Shown: in pieces, positions 39,302 to 46,853 of the stretch
Layout of the letters: each line of letters opens with the position of its first letter
Numbering within the stretch: position 1 is the stretch's first letter
Assembly (NCBI RefSeq): GCF_007750855.1
Contig: NZ_CP036291.1
Coordinates: forward strand, 1,364,001-1,428,000
Direction: 5' to 3'
Length of the DNA stretch: 64,000 nt
From: Pirellulimonas nuda
GTDB lineage: Bacteria; Planctomycetota; Planctomycetia; Pirellulales; Lacipirellulaceae
Made by a program: the position numbers and the translations under genes
Notes under the pieces: generated by a model
Database searches by the model: none
Told to the model about the DNA's origin: nothing
What the model saw: only the letters and a program-made list of their open reading frames with translations

Positions 39302-40441
39302 ATGCGTAGCATGCTCTTTGTCGTTGTGTCGTTCGCGTTGACCGTCCTCTGCTGGGGCCTGTACGGCCCCGTGCTGCACGAGGGGCAACACCTGATGTCG
39401 ACCGACGGCGGATTCGCCCGCTGGCGGCCGTTCGTGTGCGTGGGGCTGGCCTACTTTCTGATCGGTGTGCTCGCCCCGATGGCCTGGCTGATCATGCGCG
39501 GGGAGAAGGGCGCCTGGACCATGACCGGCATCGTCCAGAGCCTGTTCGCCGGGGCGCTAGGAGCGGTCGGCGCGCTGGGCATCATCTTGGCGTTCACGTT
39601 CGGCGGCAAGCCGTTTGTGGTGATGCCGCTGGTGTTCGGCGGCGCGCCGGTGGTCAACTCGTTTCTCACGATCGTGATGGCCAAGAAACTCAAGGAGGTC
39701 GGCCCCCTCTTCTTGGCAGGCCTGGCGATGGTGCTGCTGGGGGCCGTTACCGTGTTGCTGTCGGCCCCCAAGGCGGCCGCCAAGCCGGCGCCCGAACCGG
39801 CCCCGGTGGCCGTTGCTGCCGATGACGCCGCAACAGGCGGGGCAGGGGAGGGGGAGACCGCCCAGGCCCCCCCAGCCAAGAGCGATGGCGCCCTTTCTGC
39901 CGCCACGCGGTTCGGACTGCAGCTCGCGTCGATCGCGACGGTCATCGTCTGCTGGGGCGCTTACGGCCCGGTGCTGCACCGCGGCCAGGCCGGCATGCAG
40001 GGGAGCCGCCTCAGGCCGCTGGTGTGCGTCGGCCTGGCCTACTTCGCGATCGCGGTGGTGGTGCCGCAGATGATCCTCACCGCGACTCCCGAAGCCAGCA
40101 CCTACAACTTCTTCGGGACCGCCTGGAGCCTCGCCGCCGGCGCCGCGGGTGCGCTGGGAGCGCTGGGCATCATCCTGGCGTTCAACTTCGGCGGCAAACC
40201 GGTGTTCGTGATGCCGCTGGTGTTCGGGGGCGCCCCGATCGTCAACACGCTGGCCGAGGGGCTCGCCAAGGGCGCCTTCGCGGGCGCTTCGTCGCTGGGG
40301 ATGTCGGTCTACATGGCGGGCCTGATGCTGGCGATCGCCGGCGCCGCGATGGTGCTGGTCTTCGCCCCCAAGGGCGCCCCCCCCAAGAAACCGGCCGATA
40401 AATCGGCCGAAACCAAAGTCCCCGCAACCGCACCTGCATGA
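39302..40441 (+). CDS. internally duplicated polytopic membrane protein
   Basis: A 379-residue protein made of two homologous halves (about 1-157 and 201-365) joined by an Ala/Pro-rich linker. Each half carries CWGxYGPVLHxGQ, RPxVCVGLAYF, GALGIILAFxFGGKP and VMPLVFGGAPxVN, and about four or five membrane segments. This layout recalls small-solute transporters evolved by duplication (EamA/DMT-like), but I cannot assign a family. The C-terminus is a Lys/Pro/Ala-rich tail. ATG 39302; it follows the FtsX permease gene by 100 bases. Confidence 0.85.
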   Translation: MRSMLFVVVSFALTVLCWGLYGPVLHEGQHLMSTDGGFARWRPFVCVGLAYFLIGVLAPMAWLIMRGEKGAWTMTGIVQSLFAGALGAVGALGIILAFTFGGKPFVVMPLVFGGAPVVNSFLTIVMAKKLKEVGPLFLAGLAMVLLGAVTVLLSAPKAAAKPAPEPAPVAVAADDAATGGAGEGETAQAPPAKSDGALSAATRFGLQLASIATVIVCWGAYGPVLHRGQAGMQGSRLRPLVCVGLAYFAIAVVVPQMILTATPEASTYNFFGTAWSLAAGAAGALGALGIILAFNFGGKPVFVMPLVFGGAPIVNTLAEGLAKGAFAGASSLGMSVYMAGLMLAIAGAAMVLVFAPKGAPPKKPADKSAETKVPATAPA

Positions 40442-40450
40442 CGGTTTTGA

Positions 40451-40633
40451 CACGAAGGGCACGAAGAGGCACGAAGGAAGCAAAAGAACAGAAGAATGGG
40501 AGTCGTATCGAATCGGCTCCAAGAGATCGACCCGGATCAAGACACAGACCTTGTTTTGATCCGCGTCTATCCCGTCAATCTGCGTGCATCCGCGTCCAAT
40601 TCTGCCGTCCGTCCTTCGTGCTACATCGTGCCC
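40451..40633. repeat. inverted repeat of CACGAAG words with nested GGATCAA pair
   Basis: The left arm (40457-40478) and right arm (40612-40633) match as inverted copies over 22 positions with three mismatches; both consist of reiterated CACGAAG-type words. Inside, CGGATCAA and TTGATCCG pair around 40534-40563, followed by ATCCGCG/ATCTGCG words. The element fills most of the gap between the duplicated membrane protein and queE. Confidence 0.7.
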
Positions 40634-40666
40634 ATAGTGGTTAGCCTTCCGGCCCCCCGGCAGGGT

Positions 40667-40680
40667 ATTATCAAGGTTCC
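40667..40680 (+). promoter_or_regulatory. -10-like TATTAT close to the queE start
   Basis: TATTAT at 40667-40672 is only 8 bases before the queE ATG at 40681. If it is the true -10 element, the mRNA would be leaderless or nearly so. No Shine-Dalgarno sequence stands out apart from AAGG at 40674-40677, which is too close to the ATG. Confidence 0.3.
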
Positions 40681-41367
40681 ATGAAAGTCGTAGAGATCTA
40701 CCGCTCGATCCAGGGCGAAGGGCTGATGACCGGCTGCCCTTCGGTGTTTGTCCGCGCCAGCGGGTGCAACCTACGCTGCTGGTTCTGCGACACGCCCTAC
40801 GCCTCGTGGGCGCCCGAGGGGCGCGACCTGTCGGTCGACGAGATCGTGGCCAGCATCGAAGAGTGGGACTGCCGCCACGTGGTGCTCACCGGCGGCGAGC
40901 CGATGCTATTTTCTGAGCTGATCCCGCTGTGCGACCGGCTCCGCCAGCAGCACCGCCACGTGACCATCGAGACGGCCGGCACGCTCTACCTTCCCGTACG
41001 GGCCAGCCTGATGTCGATCAGCCCGAAGCTGGCGGGCTCTGCCCCCGACCCCCAGCAGCACCCGCGTTGGCGCCGCCGCCACAACCGCACCCGGCACCGC
41101 CCAGAGATCGTCCGCCGGCTGATGCGTGAGCACACCCACCAGCTCAAGTTCGTGGTGGACGCGCCGCAGGAGCTCGCCCAGATCGAGACCTACCTCCGTG
41201 AGGTCGGCCCGGTCGACCCCGAACGCGTGCTGCTAATGCCGCAAGGGATCGCGCTAGCCGAGCTCGAGTCGAAGGCCGACTGGCTGCGGGACTACTGCCG
41301 CGAGCGCGGGTACGTGTACTGCCCGCGGAAGCAGATCGAGTGGTTTGGTTCGTTGCGCGGGACTTAG
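40681..41367 (+). CDS. queE: 7-carboxy-7-deazaguanine synthase (radical SAM)
   Basis: A 228-residue radical SAM enzyme that contracts 6-carboxy-tetrahydropterin to 7-carboxy-7-deazaguanine in queuosine biosynthesis. The [4Fe-4S] motif is C29-NLR-C33-WF-C36. EIYRSIQGEG at the N-terminus, VVLTGGEPMLF, and VDAPQEL/LMPQGI in the C-terminal part are family blocks. Length is normal. Other que genes are not in the window. Confidence 0.94.
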   Translation: MKVVEIYRSIQGEGLMTGCPSVFVRASGCNLRCWFCDTPYASWAPEGRDLSVDEIVASIEEWDCRHVVLTGGEPMLFSELIPLCDRLRQQHRHVTIETAGTLYLPVRASLMSISPKLAGSAPDPQQHPRWRRRHNRTRHRPEIVRRLMREHTHQLKFVVDAPQELAQIETYLREVGPVDPERVLLMPQGIALAELESKADWLRDYCRERGYVYCPRKQIEWFGSLRGT

Positions 41368-41402
41368 GCGATCCCGCCGCACAACGATTTCTGTAAGTCC
41401 AC

Positions 41403-41431
41403 TTGACCAGGGGCGGAAACGGTTATATGCT
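41403..41431 (+). promoter_or_regulatory. promoter of the decayed higBA module
   Basis: TTGACC (41403-41408), 17-base spacer, TATGCT (41426-41431), about 27 bases before the toxin ATG at 41458. One of the best sigma-70-type matches in the window. Confidence 0.65.
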
Positions 41432-41457
41432 AAAGGATATGTTGGTCGGAGCCGAAT

Positions 41458-41861
41458 ATGGTTGAATACCCGTCCCACGACGCTGCGATCGTCCATTGGG
41501 AGGGGGACAGCCTTGACGTGATCCGGGAGTTTCCGGCGTCCGTCAGACGAAAGTTGGGTCAAGAGATTCAGCGGCTTCAGCTTGGCGAGGCGCCGCTCGA
41601 CAGCCGCTCGACAGCCGCCCGATGAAGTCGGTTGGCCAAGGCGTGTTTGAGTTGCGTCAACGTGACGCGGCTGGTTGGTACCGCATCATCTATCTAAAGC
41701 GGATAGGCAGCCGATTGTTCGTGCTTCATTGCTTCATCAAGAAGTCCGCGAAGACGCCTACAAACGATCTGGAAATCGCCGCACGCCGCCTGGGCATCGT
41801 GCAAGCCAAAGTGGCGGCAGAGAAGAAGGAGGAGAGACATGGCGAAAAAGGCGATCACTAA
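41458..41861 (+). pseudogene. HigB/Gp49-family toxin gene disrupted by an 11-bp tandem duplication
   Basis: The first 50 codons from ATG 41458 (GGAG 8 bases upstream) give a HigB-like start: WEGDSLDVIREFP, VRRKLGQEIQRLQLGEAP. The 11-mer CTCGACAGCCG then occurs twice in tandem (41596-41606 and 41607-41617), shifting the frame so that translation stops at 41623-41625. The rest of the toxin continues in another frame from ATG 41622 (MKSVGQGVFELRQRDAAG, YRIIYLKRIGSRLFVLHCF). Deleting one copy restores DSRPMKSVGQGV, the normal family junction. Stop and ATG overlap as ATGA, so two coupled fragments could still be made. The antitoxin gene is intact. Confidence 0.88.
41596..41617 (+). repeat. 11-bp direct duplication that breaks the toxin frame
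   Basis: CTCGACAGCCG occurs twice without spacer. Eleven is not a multiple of three, so the second copy shifts the downstream toxin frame. Slippage could remove it and restore the gene. Confidence 0.92.
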
Positions 41862-42147
41862 GGCGCCACGCGTTTCTACTGTCGAAACGCTGTTCGAAGA
41901 CATCGGCTTCTCTGCGGAGGAGGCGGCCGTCCTAAGGCTGAAGACGACGCTCCACATTGAGCTGATGAAGATAATCCGCAAACGGAAGCTTTCGCCGAAG
42001 GGGGTAGGAGAGCTGCTCGGCATGAAGCAGCCCAATGTCAGCAAGCTGCTGGGCGGCAACCTCGACCGCACGTCAAGCGATCGGCTGACGCGATATCTGA
42101 GTGTGTTGGGGCAGGAGGTGCGCGTGGAAGTGGGTAAGGCGCCGTAG
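41839..42147 (+). CDS. HigA-type XRE-family antitoxin
   Basis: A 102-residue DNA-binding antitoxin. The helix-turn-helix (about 50-80) reads LSPKGVGELLGMKQPNVSKL, followed by a short C-terminal extension (LTRYLSVLGQEVRVEV), as in antitoxins paired with Gp49-like toxins. Its ATG lies 23 bases inside the end of the preceding toxin frame, the usual higBA overlap, with GGAGG 8 bases upstream (near 41829). The frame is complete, so it can still bind its operator although its toxin is broken. Confidence 0.85.
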   Translation: MAKKAITKAPRVSTVETLFEDIGFSAEEAAVLRLKTTLHIELMKIIRKRKLSPKGVGELLGMKQPNVSKLLGGNLDRTSSDRLTRYLSVLGQEVRVEVGKAP

Positions 42148-42265
42148 TCTTCAGGCTGATTCGAACGATTGCTTGCCGCCACCGATTGGCTGCGAGAACA
42201 CTGACGGTCCATGAGACGCCCGCGCCGAGCCCCGTGCTTCAATAGAAGCAGAACATAGATCGGTC

Positions 42266-42529
42266 ATGGCCATCACGTTTGAGCTCCCGCCCCAGGTCGA
42301 CGACCGTTTGCGCAAGCGCTTCGGCGACCTCGACGCCATGGCGAAGTTGGGCCTAGCGATCGAGGCGTATCGCGCCGCGGAGTTGTCCCTCGGGCAATTT
42401 GCCGACCTGCTGGGCATTGGGCATTACGAAGCGGATGGCCTGTTGAAGCAGCGAAGGGTGATGCTGGAGTTTTCCTCGGAAGAGCTGGCCGCCGCACGCG
42501 CAGCGGTTGAGCGGCTGTTGGGGCAGTGA
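42266..42529 (+). CDS. UPF0175 family antitoxin
   Basis: An 87-residue protein of the UPF0175 family (FELPPQVDDRLRKRFG, KLGLAIEAYRAAELSLGQ, ADLLGIGHYEADGLLKQR), a small helix-turn-helix-bearing antitoxin normally followed by a DUF3368 PIN-domain toxin. ATG 42266. Its stop overlaps the GTG of the next frame as GTGA at 42526-42529, the coupling expected for the module, but the toxin is only a remnant. Confidence 0.85.
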   Translation: MAITFELPPQVDDRLRKRFGDLDAMAKLGLAIEAYRAAELSLGQFADLLGIGHYEADGLLKQRRVMLEFSSEELAAARAAVERLLGQ

Positions 42530-42567
42530 TTGCTGCGTCGGATACTTCTCCGCTAAACGAGTTGGTC
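42526..42567 (+). pseudogene. remnant of a DUF3368 (PIN-fold) toxin gene
   Basis: From the GTG at 42526 the frame reads VIAASDTSPLNELV, the N-terminus of DUF3368 toxins with the first catalytic Asp. After about 14 codons similarity ends; the frame stays open to 42732 but encodes an Arg/Ala/Pro-rich string unlike the family. The rest of the toxin has been deleted or replaced. Bases 42568-42763 hold no other gene that I can support. Confidence 0.72.
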
Positions 42568-42763
42568 GTGAACTCCACTCGCAAGCGTGCAAGCATGGGC
42601 GTCGAAGCCGGCGGCCTAGCGCCTGTCGCCGCGAGCTCTTTCTCAGCGCGCCGGAACCCACCCCGCGCCCTGGGGTTCAATCGCACGACAGCCAACCGCC
42701 CGCCGAGCATGGTCGGGCGTGCTGATCGCTAGCCTGCTTTGTTCACGCGGACGAGGGATCGCC

Positions 42764-43354
42764 ATGCGCCGGAGCGGTGGATTTACACTTGTCGAACTGA
42801 TCGTGGTCATCGGCATCGTCGGCGTGCTGGTAGCACTGCTGCTGCCGGCGGTTCAGTCCGCACGCGCCGCTAGCCGGCGGACCGCTTGCCAGTCGAACCT
42901 GCGGCAGGTGGGGCTGGCGATGACGCAGTACCTCGACCAGAAGGGGGACCGCGGCAAGTTTCCCAAGGTCGCCAAGCTCCCCAACTCGTTGAACCCCGAG
43001 GGGCTGCCGTCGCTGTACGACGTGCTCGCCGGGCACTGCGAAGAGAACCGCGAGATGTTCCGCTGCCCCAGCGACGCGTACGAGCCTAGCGAGGCGACCC
43101 TGGAGGCCGACCCCGACGCCGGGCGGTACGCTTCCTACTTCCAGCGCGAGGGGCTGAGCTACGAGTACCCGTCGATCTTCCTCGCGGGCCGCAACCGGCA
43201 GCAGGTGCGCGAGTCGCCGGAGGGGACGCGCGGCAGCGGCAAGATCTGGATCGTGTTCGACTTCGACACCTTCCACGGGCCCGCCGGCGAGGACGGCGCC
43301 CGCAACTATGTCTACCTCGACGGCCACGTTGACGCGTTGCTGGTGGCCGAGTGA
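42764..43354 (+). CDS. pseudopilin-like protein (short DUF1559-type)
   Basis: A 196-residue protein with a type IV prepilin leader ([20 protein letters not shown]) followed by a short globular domain, about half the usual DUF1559 length. [22 protein letters not shown] is the DUF1559-like helix, and [12 protein letters not shown] near the end is the H-X9-DG-type tail. ATG 42764 has GAGG 8-9 bases upstream. It may be a minor pseudopilin of a type II secretion-like machine; no assembly genes are in the window. Confidence 0.88.
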   Translation: MRRSGGFTLVELIVVIGIVGVLVALLLPAVQSARAASRRTACQSNLRQVGLAMTQYLDQKGDRGKFPKVAKLPNSLNPEGLPSLYDVLAGHCEENREMFRCPSDAYEPSEATLEADPDAGRYASYFQREGLSYEYPSIFLAGRNRQQVRESPEGTRGSGKIWIVFDFDTFHGPAGEDGARNYVYLDGHVDALLVAE

Positions 43355-43392
43355 CTTGATCTGCGGCTTGATAAACGACTCAACAAACGCTT

Positions 43393-43440
43393 GCAGAGGC
43401 GCAGAGGGATTGAATGTTGTTTCACTCTCTGCGCCTCCGC
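43393..43440. repeat. inverted repeat of GCAGAGGC words
   Basis: GCAGAGGCGCAGAG (43393-43406) pairs with the inverted copy at 43427-43440, 13 of 14 positions, across 20 bases. The arms repeat the word GCAGAGG. It lies between the pseudopilin gene and the next gene and is the third word-repeat inverted repeat in the window. Confidence 0.7.
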
Positions 43441-43472
43441 GGAAACTCCCTTTGCCCCTACGAGCAAGCAAG

Positions 43473-44060
43473 ATGCAAAAGCCCTGGTTGATGCGCGGCG
43501 GCGCGGTGGCGTTGGGTGGGCTCGTGCTCGCCTGGATGCTTGGCTGGATCGACGGCAGCCTGCTGGCGAGCAAGTACAGCTCCGACCCCGCCGTGGCCGA
43601 GCTGCAACGGCTCAGCGACGAGGCGATTCAGGCCGGAGTTCCCAAGGACGACGCCCAACGCCAGGCGTTCCGGCAACGGATCGAGGGGCTCACCGACGCG
43701 CAGCGGCGCGAGTTCTTCACGAGCAGCCAGCCGAAGTTCACACTCATGATGGAACGCAAGCTCAACGACTTCTTCGCGCTCTCACCCGCAGAACAACGGC
43801 GTGAGCTCGACGCCGAGATCGACCGCATGGAGGCGGGCAAGAGCAACGGCAAGGGCAAGGGGGGCGGACCGGGCGGAGCCGGGGATCGCGGCGCGTTCGG
43901 CGGCGAGATTTCCCCGGAAAAGCGAGACGAGATGCGCAAGCGCAAGCTCGACGCAACCACGCCCGAGCTGCGAGCCAAGTTCGAGACCCGGCTAGATATG
44001 CTCAACGAGCGCCGCGCAAAGCGAGGCCTCGAGCCGATGGGGCCGGGCCGCGGGCGTTAG
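43473..44060 (+). CDS. hypothetical protein with N-terminal membrane anchor
   Basis: A 195-residue protein that I do not recognise. A single membrane segment (GGAVALGGLVLAWMLGWIDG) is followed by a highly charged helical domain (LTDAQRREFF, LNDFFALSPAEQRRELDAEI), a Gly/Lys-rich linker (NGKGKGGGPGGAG) and a basic C-terminal helix. The composition suggests a coiled-coil or nucleic-acid-facing cytoplasmic tail. It stands alone between the repeat at 43.4 kb and the DinB-family gene. Confidence 0.72.
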   Translation: MQKPWLMRGGAVALGGLVLAWMLGWIDGSLLASKYSSDPAVAELQRLSDEAIQAGVPKDDAQRQAFRQRIEGLTDAQRREFFTSSQPKFTLMMERKLNDFFALSPAEQRRELDAEIDRMEAGKSNGKGKGGGPGGAGDRGAFGGEISPEKRDEMRKRKLDATTPELRAKFETRLDMLNERRAKRGLEPMGPGRGR

Positions 44061-44170
44061 CCTGCCAACCGGGGGCTCTTAATCCGGCCGCGGATAGATG
44101 GCATGATGGGTCGAATTGGCCCGCCAGGCGGGCACGGCTCATCCCACCTTTCTCTCCATGGACCGCAGCC

Positions 44171-44626
44171 ATGAAGCAAGTTGCAGCAGCGCTCCGCGAG
44201 CGTGTCGCGTCGACCGAACCGAAGCTACGCGCCATGCCGGAGGCCGAGGCGGCCCACAAACCGGCGCCGGACCGTTGGTCGAAGAAAGAGATCTTGGGGC
44301 ACCTGATCGACTCCGCTTCGAACAACCACCAGCGGTTCGTGCGGTCGCAGTTGGAGGGGGGGCTGACCTTCCCCGGGTACGAGCAGGAAGGTTGGGCCCG
44401 CTGCCAGCACTACGCCAGCGCCGACTGGGGGCTGCTGATCGACTTGTGGTCGTCCTACAACCGCCACCTGGCCGAGGTGATCGAGCTGCTACCGCCGGCC
44501 GCGACCGACGAGACGTGCCGGATCGGCAGCTACGACCCCATGACCCTCGCGGCGGTCGTGGAAGACTACGTGGTCCACCTCGACCACCACCTGGCCCAAC
44601 TCGCGCGGCCCGTGCCCGCTTCGTAG
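44171..44626 (+). CDS. DinB-family metal-dependent protein
   Basis: A 151-residue four-helix-bundle protein of the DinB/YfiT-like family. The first metal His is in ILGHLIDSASNNHQR and the last pair is in YVVHLDHHLAQL; WSKKEILGH is a family block. Members act as metal-dependent thiol S-transferases or have unknown roles. ATG 44171. It is followed by 319 bases of repeat-bearing intergenic DNA. Confidence 0.87.
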   Translation: MKQVAAALRERVASTEPKLRAMPEAEAAHKPAPDRWSKKEILGHLIDSASNNHQRFVRSQLEGGLTFPGYEQEGWARCQHYASADWGLLIDLWSSYNRHLAEVIELLPPAATDETCRIGSYDPMTLAAVVEDYVVHLDHHLAQLARPVPAS

Positions 44627-44694
44627 TTGTGTCGCCCCTCGTGCGGGTCCCGATGGTGGCTACAAAACCCCCTCGCGGGGCGCTTCTGGCCCGC

Positions 44695-44898
44695 GATAAT
44701 ACGGGGCTGCTGCGTTGCGGCCGGGGCGCAGCAATTTGTCCACCGGGTGTCCGGTCAGCAGGGCCAAAACGCGGCCGCCCCATGTTGGGGCGAGCCGGCC
44801 AGGCCGAAGGTCTACCGCGGCGTAGGCGTTTTTGTGGCTTCAGGGGGGTTTTGTCCGAAAATCGATGCTCTCAGCCAGGCGACAACCGGACAAAACCC
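44695..44898 (-). repeat. ~200-bp intergenic element, copy B (downstream of the AstE-like gene)
   Basis: On the minus strand it starts 48 bases after the stop codon at 44946 with GGGTTTTGTCCG (44846-44857 on the plus strand) pairing exactly with CGGACAAAACCC (44887-44898). GCCTACGCC (about 44819-44827) and then the CGGACACC/TGGACAAATT block (about 44733-44753) follow, as in the copy at 1060-1262. The rest of 44627-44945 shows no gene. Confidence 0.6.
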
Positions 44899-44945
44899 AC
44901 GCTGGGGGCGGACGCGTTTTCGCGGACGCGGACCGGCGTGGGCTT

Positions 44946-45923
44946 CTAGGCGTCGAGCCGGGCGACGTGCACCAGGGCGTCGCCCCGATTGGCCAGCGGG
45001 TGCAGCGCCATGCCGATCACGACGCCGTCGTGCGGCGCGCGGACCCGCTTGGGCCCCTCGCCGAAGACGCTGGCGATGCTCCCCAGCACCTCGTCTGCCG
45101 CGACGCGCTGGCCCAGCAACGCCTCGAGCCTCAGCACGCCGCTGCGGCGGGCCCGGACCCAGGAGCTGGTGCGGGAGACGACGCACGGCGCGGCGGGCTT
45201 GGGAACCGCCGTGGGCGGCGTTTCGATCATCCCCATCTCGACCAGCACCCGCAGCGTCCCCTGCACTCCCACGGCGATCGGCGTGGCGTCGAAGCGGAGC
45301 GCCTCGCCCCCTTCGTACAGCAGCACCGGGATGCCGCGCTCCATCGACGCCTGCCGGAGCGATCCGTCGCGCTCGCTGGCGTCGATCACGATCGGCGGGT
45401 GGAACGCCTCGGCGCAGCGCAGGCAGGTGGGGTCGGAAAGGTTGGCGCGGATCTGCGGCAGGTTGGTGCGGTGGTTCGAGCCGGTGTGGAAGTCGAGCCC
45501 CAAATCGCTGCGGGCGACGATCTCGGTCATGAACAGGTTCGCCAGCCGCGCCGCGAGCGAGCCCTTGGCCGATCCGGGGAACGAGCGGTTCAGGTCGCGT
45601 CGGTCGGGCAGGTACCGGTCGCCGCTGGTGATGCCGAACACGTTGATGATGGGCGCGGCCAACAGCGATCCGGCGAGCCGGTCGGGCTCGATCTGGTCGA
45701 GCACCCGGCGGACGATCTCCAGGCCGTTGAGCTCGTCGCCATGGATGCCGGCCGACAGCCAGACGGTGGGCCCGGGCTGGGCGCCGCGGACCACTTCCAG
45801 CGGCAGGGTCAACCAGGTGTCGGTCGGCAGGCGGGCGACGGGGAGCTCGACACGGCGGCGCTCGCCCATCGCGATCGTGTGACCGCCGAGTTTCAGGTCG
45901 CCGGTTTGGCTTGTTTCGCCCAT
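44946..45923 (-). CDS. AstE/aspartoacylase-like zinc carboxypeptidase-fold deacylase
   Basis: A 325-residue M14-fold hydrolase of the succinylglutamate desuccinylase/aspartoacylase group. Zinc ligands H61 and E64 (GIHGDELNG) and H146 (LDFHTGS) are present, plus RDLNRSFPG, the usual Arg/Asn substrate motif. A C-terminal lipoyl-like beta domain (RVAADEVLGSIASVFG, HDGVVIGM) closes the protein. It lies 9 bases downstream of rimK, in one transcript with the retropepsin-like gene. In this context it may remove or trim amino acids added by the ligase; the substrate is inferred, not shown. Confidence 0.88.
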   Translation of the reverse strand: MGETSQTGDLKLGGHTIAMGERRRVELPVARLPTDTWLTLPLEVVRGAQPGPTVWLSAGIHGDELNGLEIVRRVLDQIEPDRLAGSLLAAPIINVFGITSGDRYLPDRRDLNRSFPGSAKGSLAARLANLFMTEIVARSDLGLDFHTGSNHRTNLPQIRANLSDPTCLRCAEAFHPPIVIDASERDGSLRQASMERGIPVLLYEGGEALRFDATPIAVGVQGTLRVLVEMGMIETPPTAVPKPAAPCVVSRTSSWVRARRSGVLRLEALLGQRVAADEVLGSIASVFGEGPKRVRAPHDGVVIGMALHPLANRGDALVHVARLDA

Positions 45924-45932
45924 CCCTTCACG

Positions 45933-46838
45933 TCACCCCTTCACGGTGTCGCGGGTCTTGCCGGGCTTGGCCTCGAGCTCGATGAACTCGATGATCTTCG
46001 CGGCCACGTCGACCCCGCTAGCGGTTTCGATCCCCTCGAGTCCGGGCGACGAGTTGACCTCCATCACCACGGGGCCGTGGTTAGACCGGAGCAGGTCGAC
46101 GCCGGCGACGCGGAGCCCCATCGCCTTGGCGCTGCGGACCGCGGTGCTGCGTTCCTCGGGGGTGATGCGGATCTTCTCTGCGGTGCCGCCGCGGTGGAGG
46201 TTGGAGCGGAACTCGCCCGGCGCCGCCTTGCGGATCATCGAGGCGACGACCTTGTCGTTCACCACGAAGCAGCGGATGTCGTTGCCGCCGGCCTCGGCGA
46301 TGAACTCTTGCACGAGGATGTTGGCGTCGAGGCCGCGGAACGCCTCGATGACGCTCTCGGCCGCCTTGCGGGTCTCTGCCAGCACGACGCCGATGCCCTG
46401 GGTGCCTTCGAGCAGCTTGATCACCAGCGGCGCGCCGCCGGCGATGTTCACCAGCCCCTCGATGTCCTTGGTGGAGTGGGCGAAGCCGGTCACCGGCAGG
46501 CCGATCCCCTTGCGGGAGAGCAACTGGAGGCAGCGGAGCTTGTCGCGGCTGCGGGTGATGGCCTGCGACTCGTTGACGGGGTAGACCCCCATCACCTCGA
46601 ACTGCCGAACCACGGCGGTGCCGTAGAAGGTGCGCGACGCGCCGATGCGGGGGATGATGGCGTCGAAGCCTTCGAGAGACTTGCCGCCGTACATCACGCT
46701 GGGGCTGTGCGACGCGATGTTCATGTAGCATCGCAGGTAGTCGATCACGTGCATGTCGTGACCGCGCGCCTCGCCGGCCGTCCTGAGCGCTGCGGTCGAG
46801 TACAGGCTCGGACGCCGAGAGAGGATTCCGATTTTCAT
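45933..46838 (-). CDS. rimK: RimK-family ATP-grasp glutamate ligase
   Basis: A 301-residue ATP-grasp ligase. [14 protein letters not shown] is the RimK start. [53 protein letters not shown] and [15 protein letters not shown] are the nucleotide- and metal-binding blocks. In enterobacteria RimK adds glutamates to the C-terminus of bS6. ATG 46838 matches the family; the frame adds two residues. The retropepsin-like gene ends 15 bases upstream, and the AstE-like gene starts 9 bases downstream. Confidence 0.94.
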   Translation of the reverse strand: MKIGILSRRPSLYSTAALRTAGEARGHDMHVIDYLRCYMNIASHSPSVMYGGKSLEGFDAIIPRIGASRTFYGTAVVRQFEVMGVYPVNESQAITRSRDKLRCLQLLSRKGIGLPVTGFAHSTKDIEGLVNIAGGAPLVIKLLEGTQGIGVVLAETRKAAESVIEAFRGLDANILVQEFIAEAGGNDIRCFVVNDKVVASMIRKAAPGEFRSNLHRGGTAEKIRITPEERSTAVRSAKAMGLRVAGVDLLRSNHGPVVMEVNSSPGLEGIETASGVDVAAKIIEFIELEAKPGKTRDTVKG

Positions 46839-46853
46839 CAACAAGCCAAGGTT

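Noticed and set aside
42273-42710. A 145-codon minus-strand frame across the UPF0175 gene
   Set aside because: The UPF0175 family match and GTGA overlap on the plus strand are better supported.
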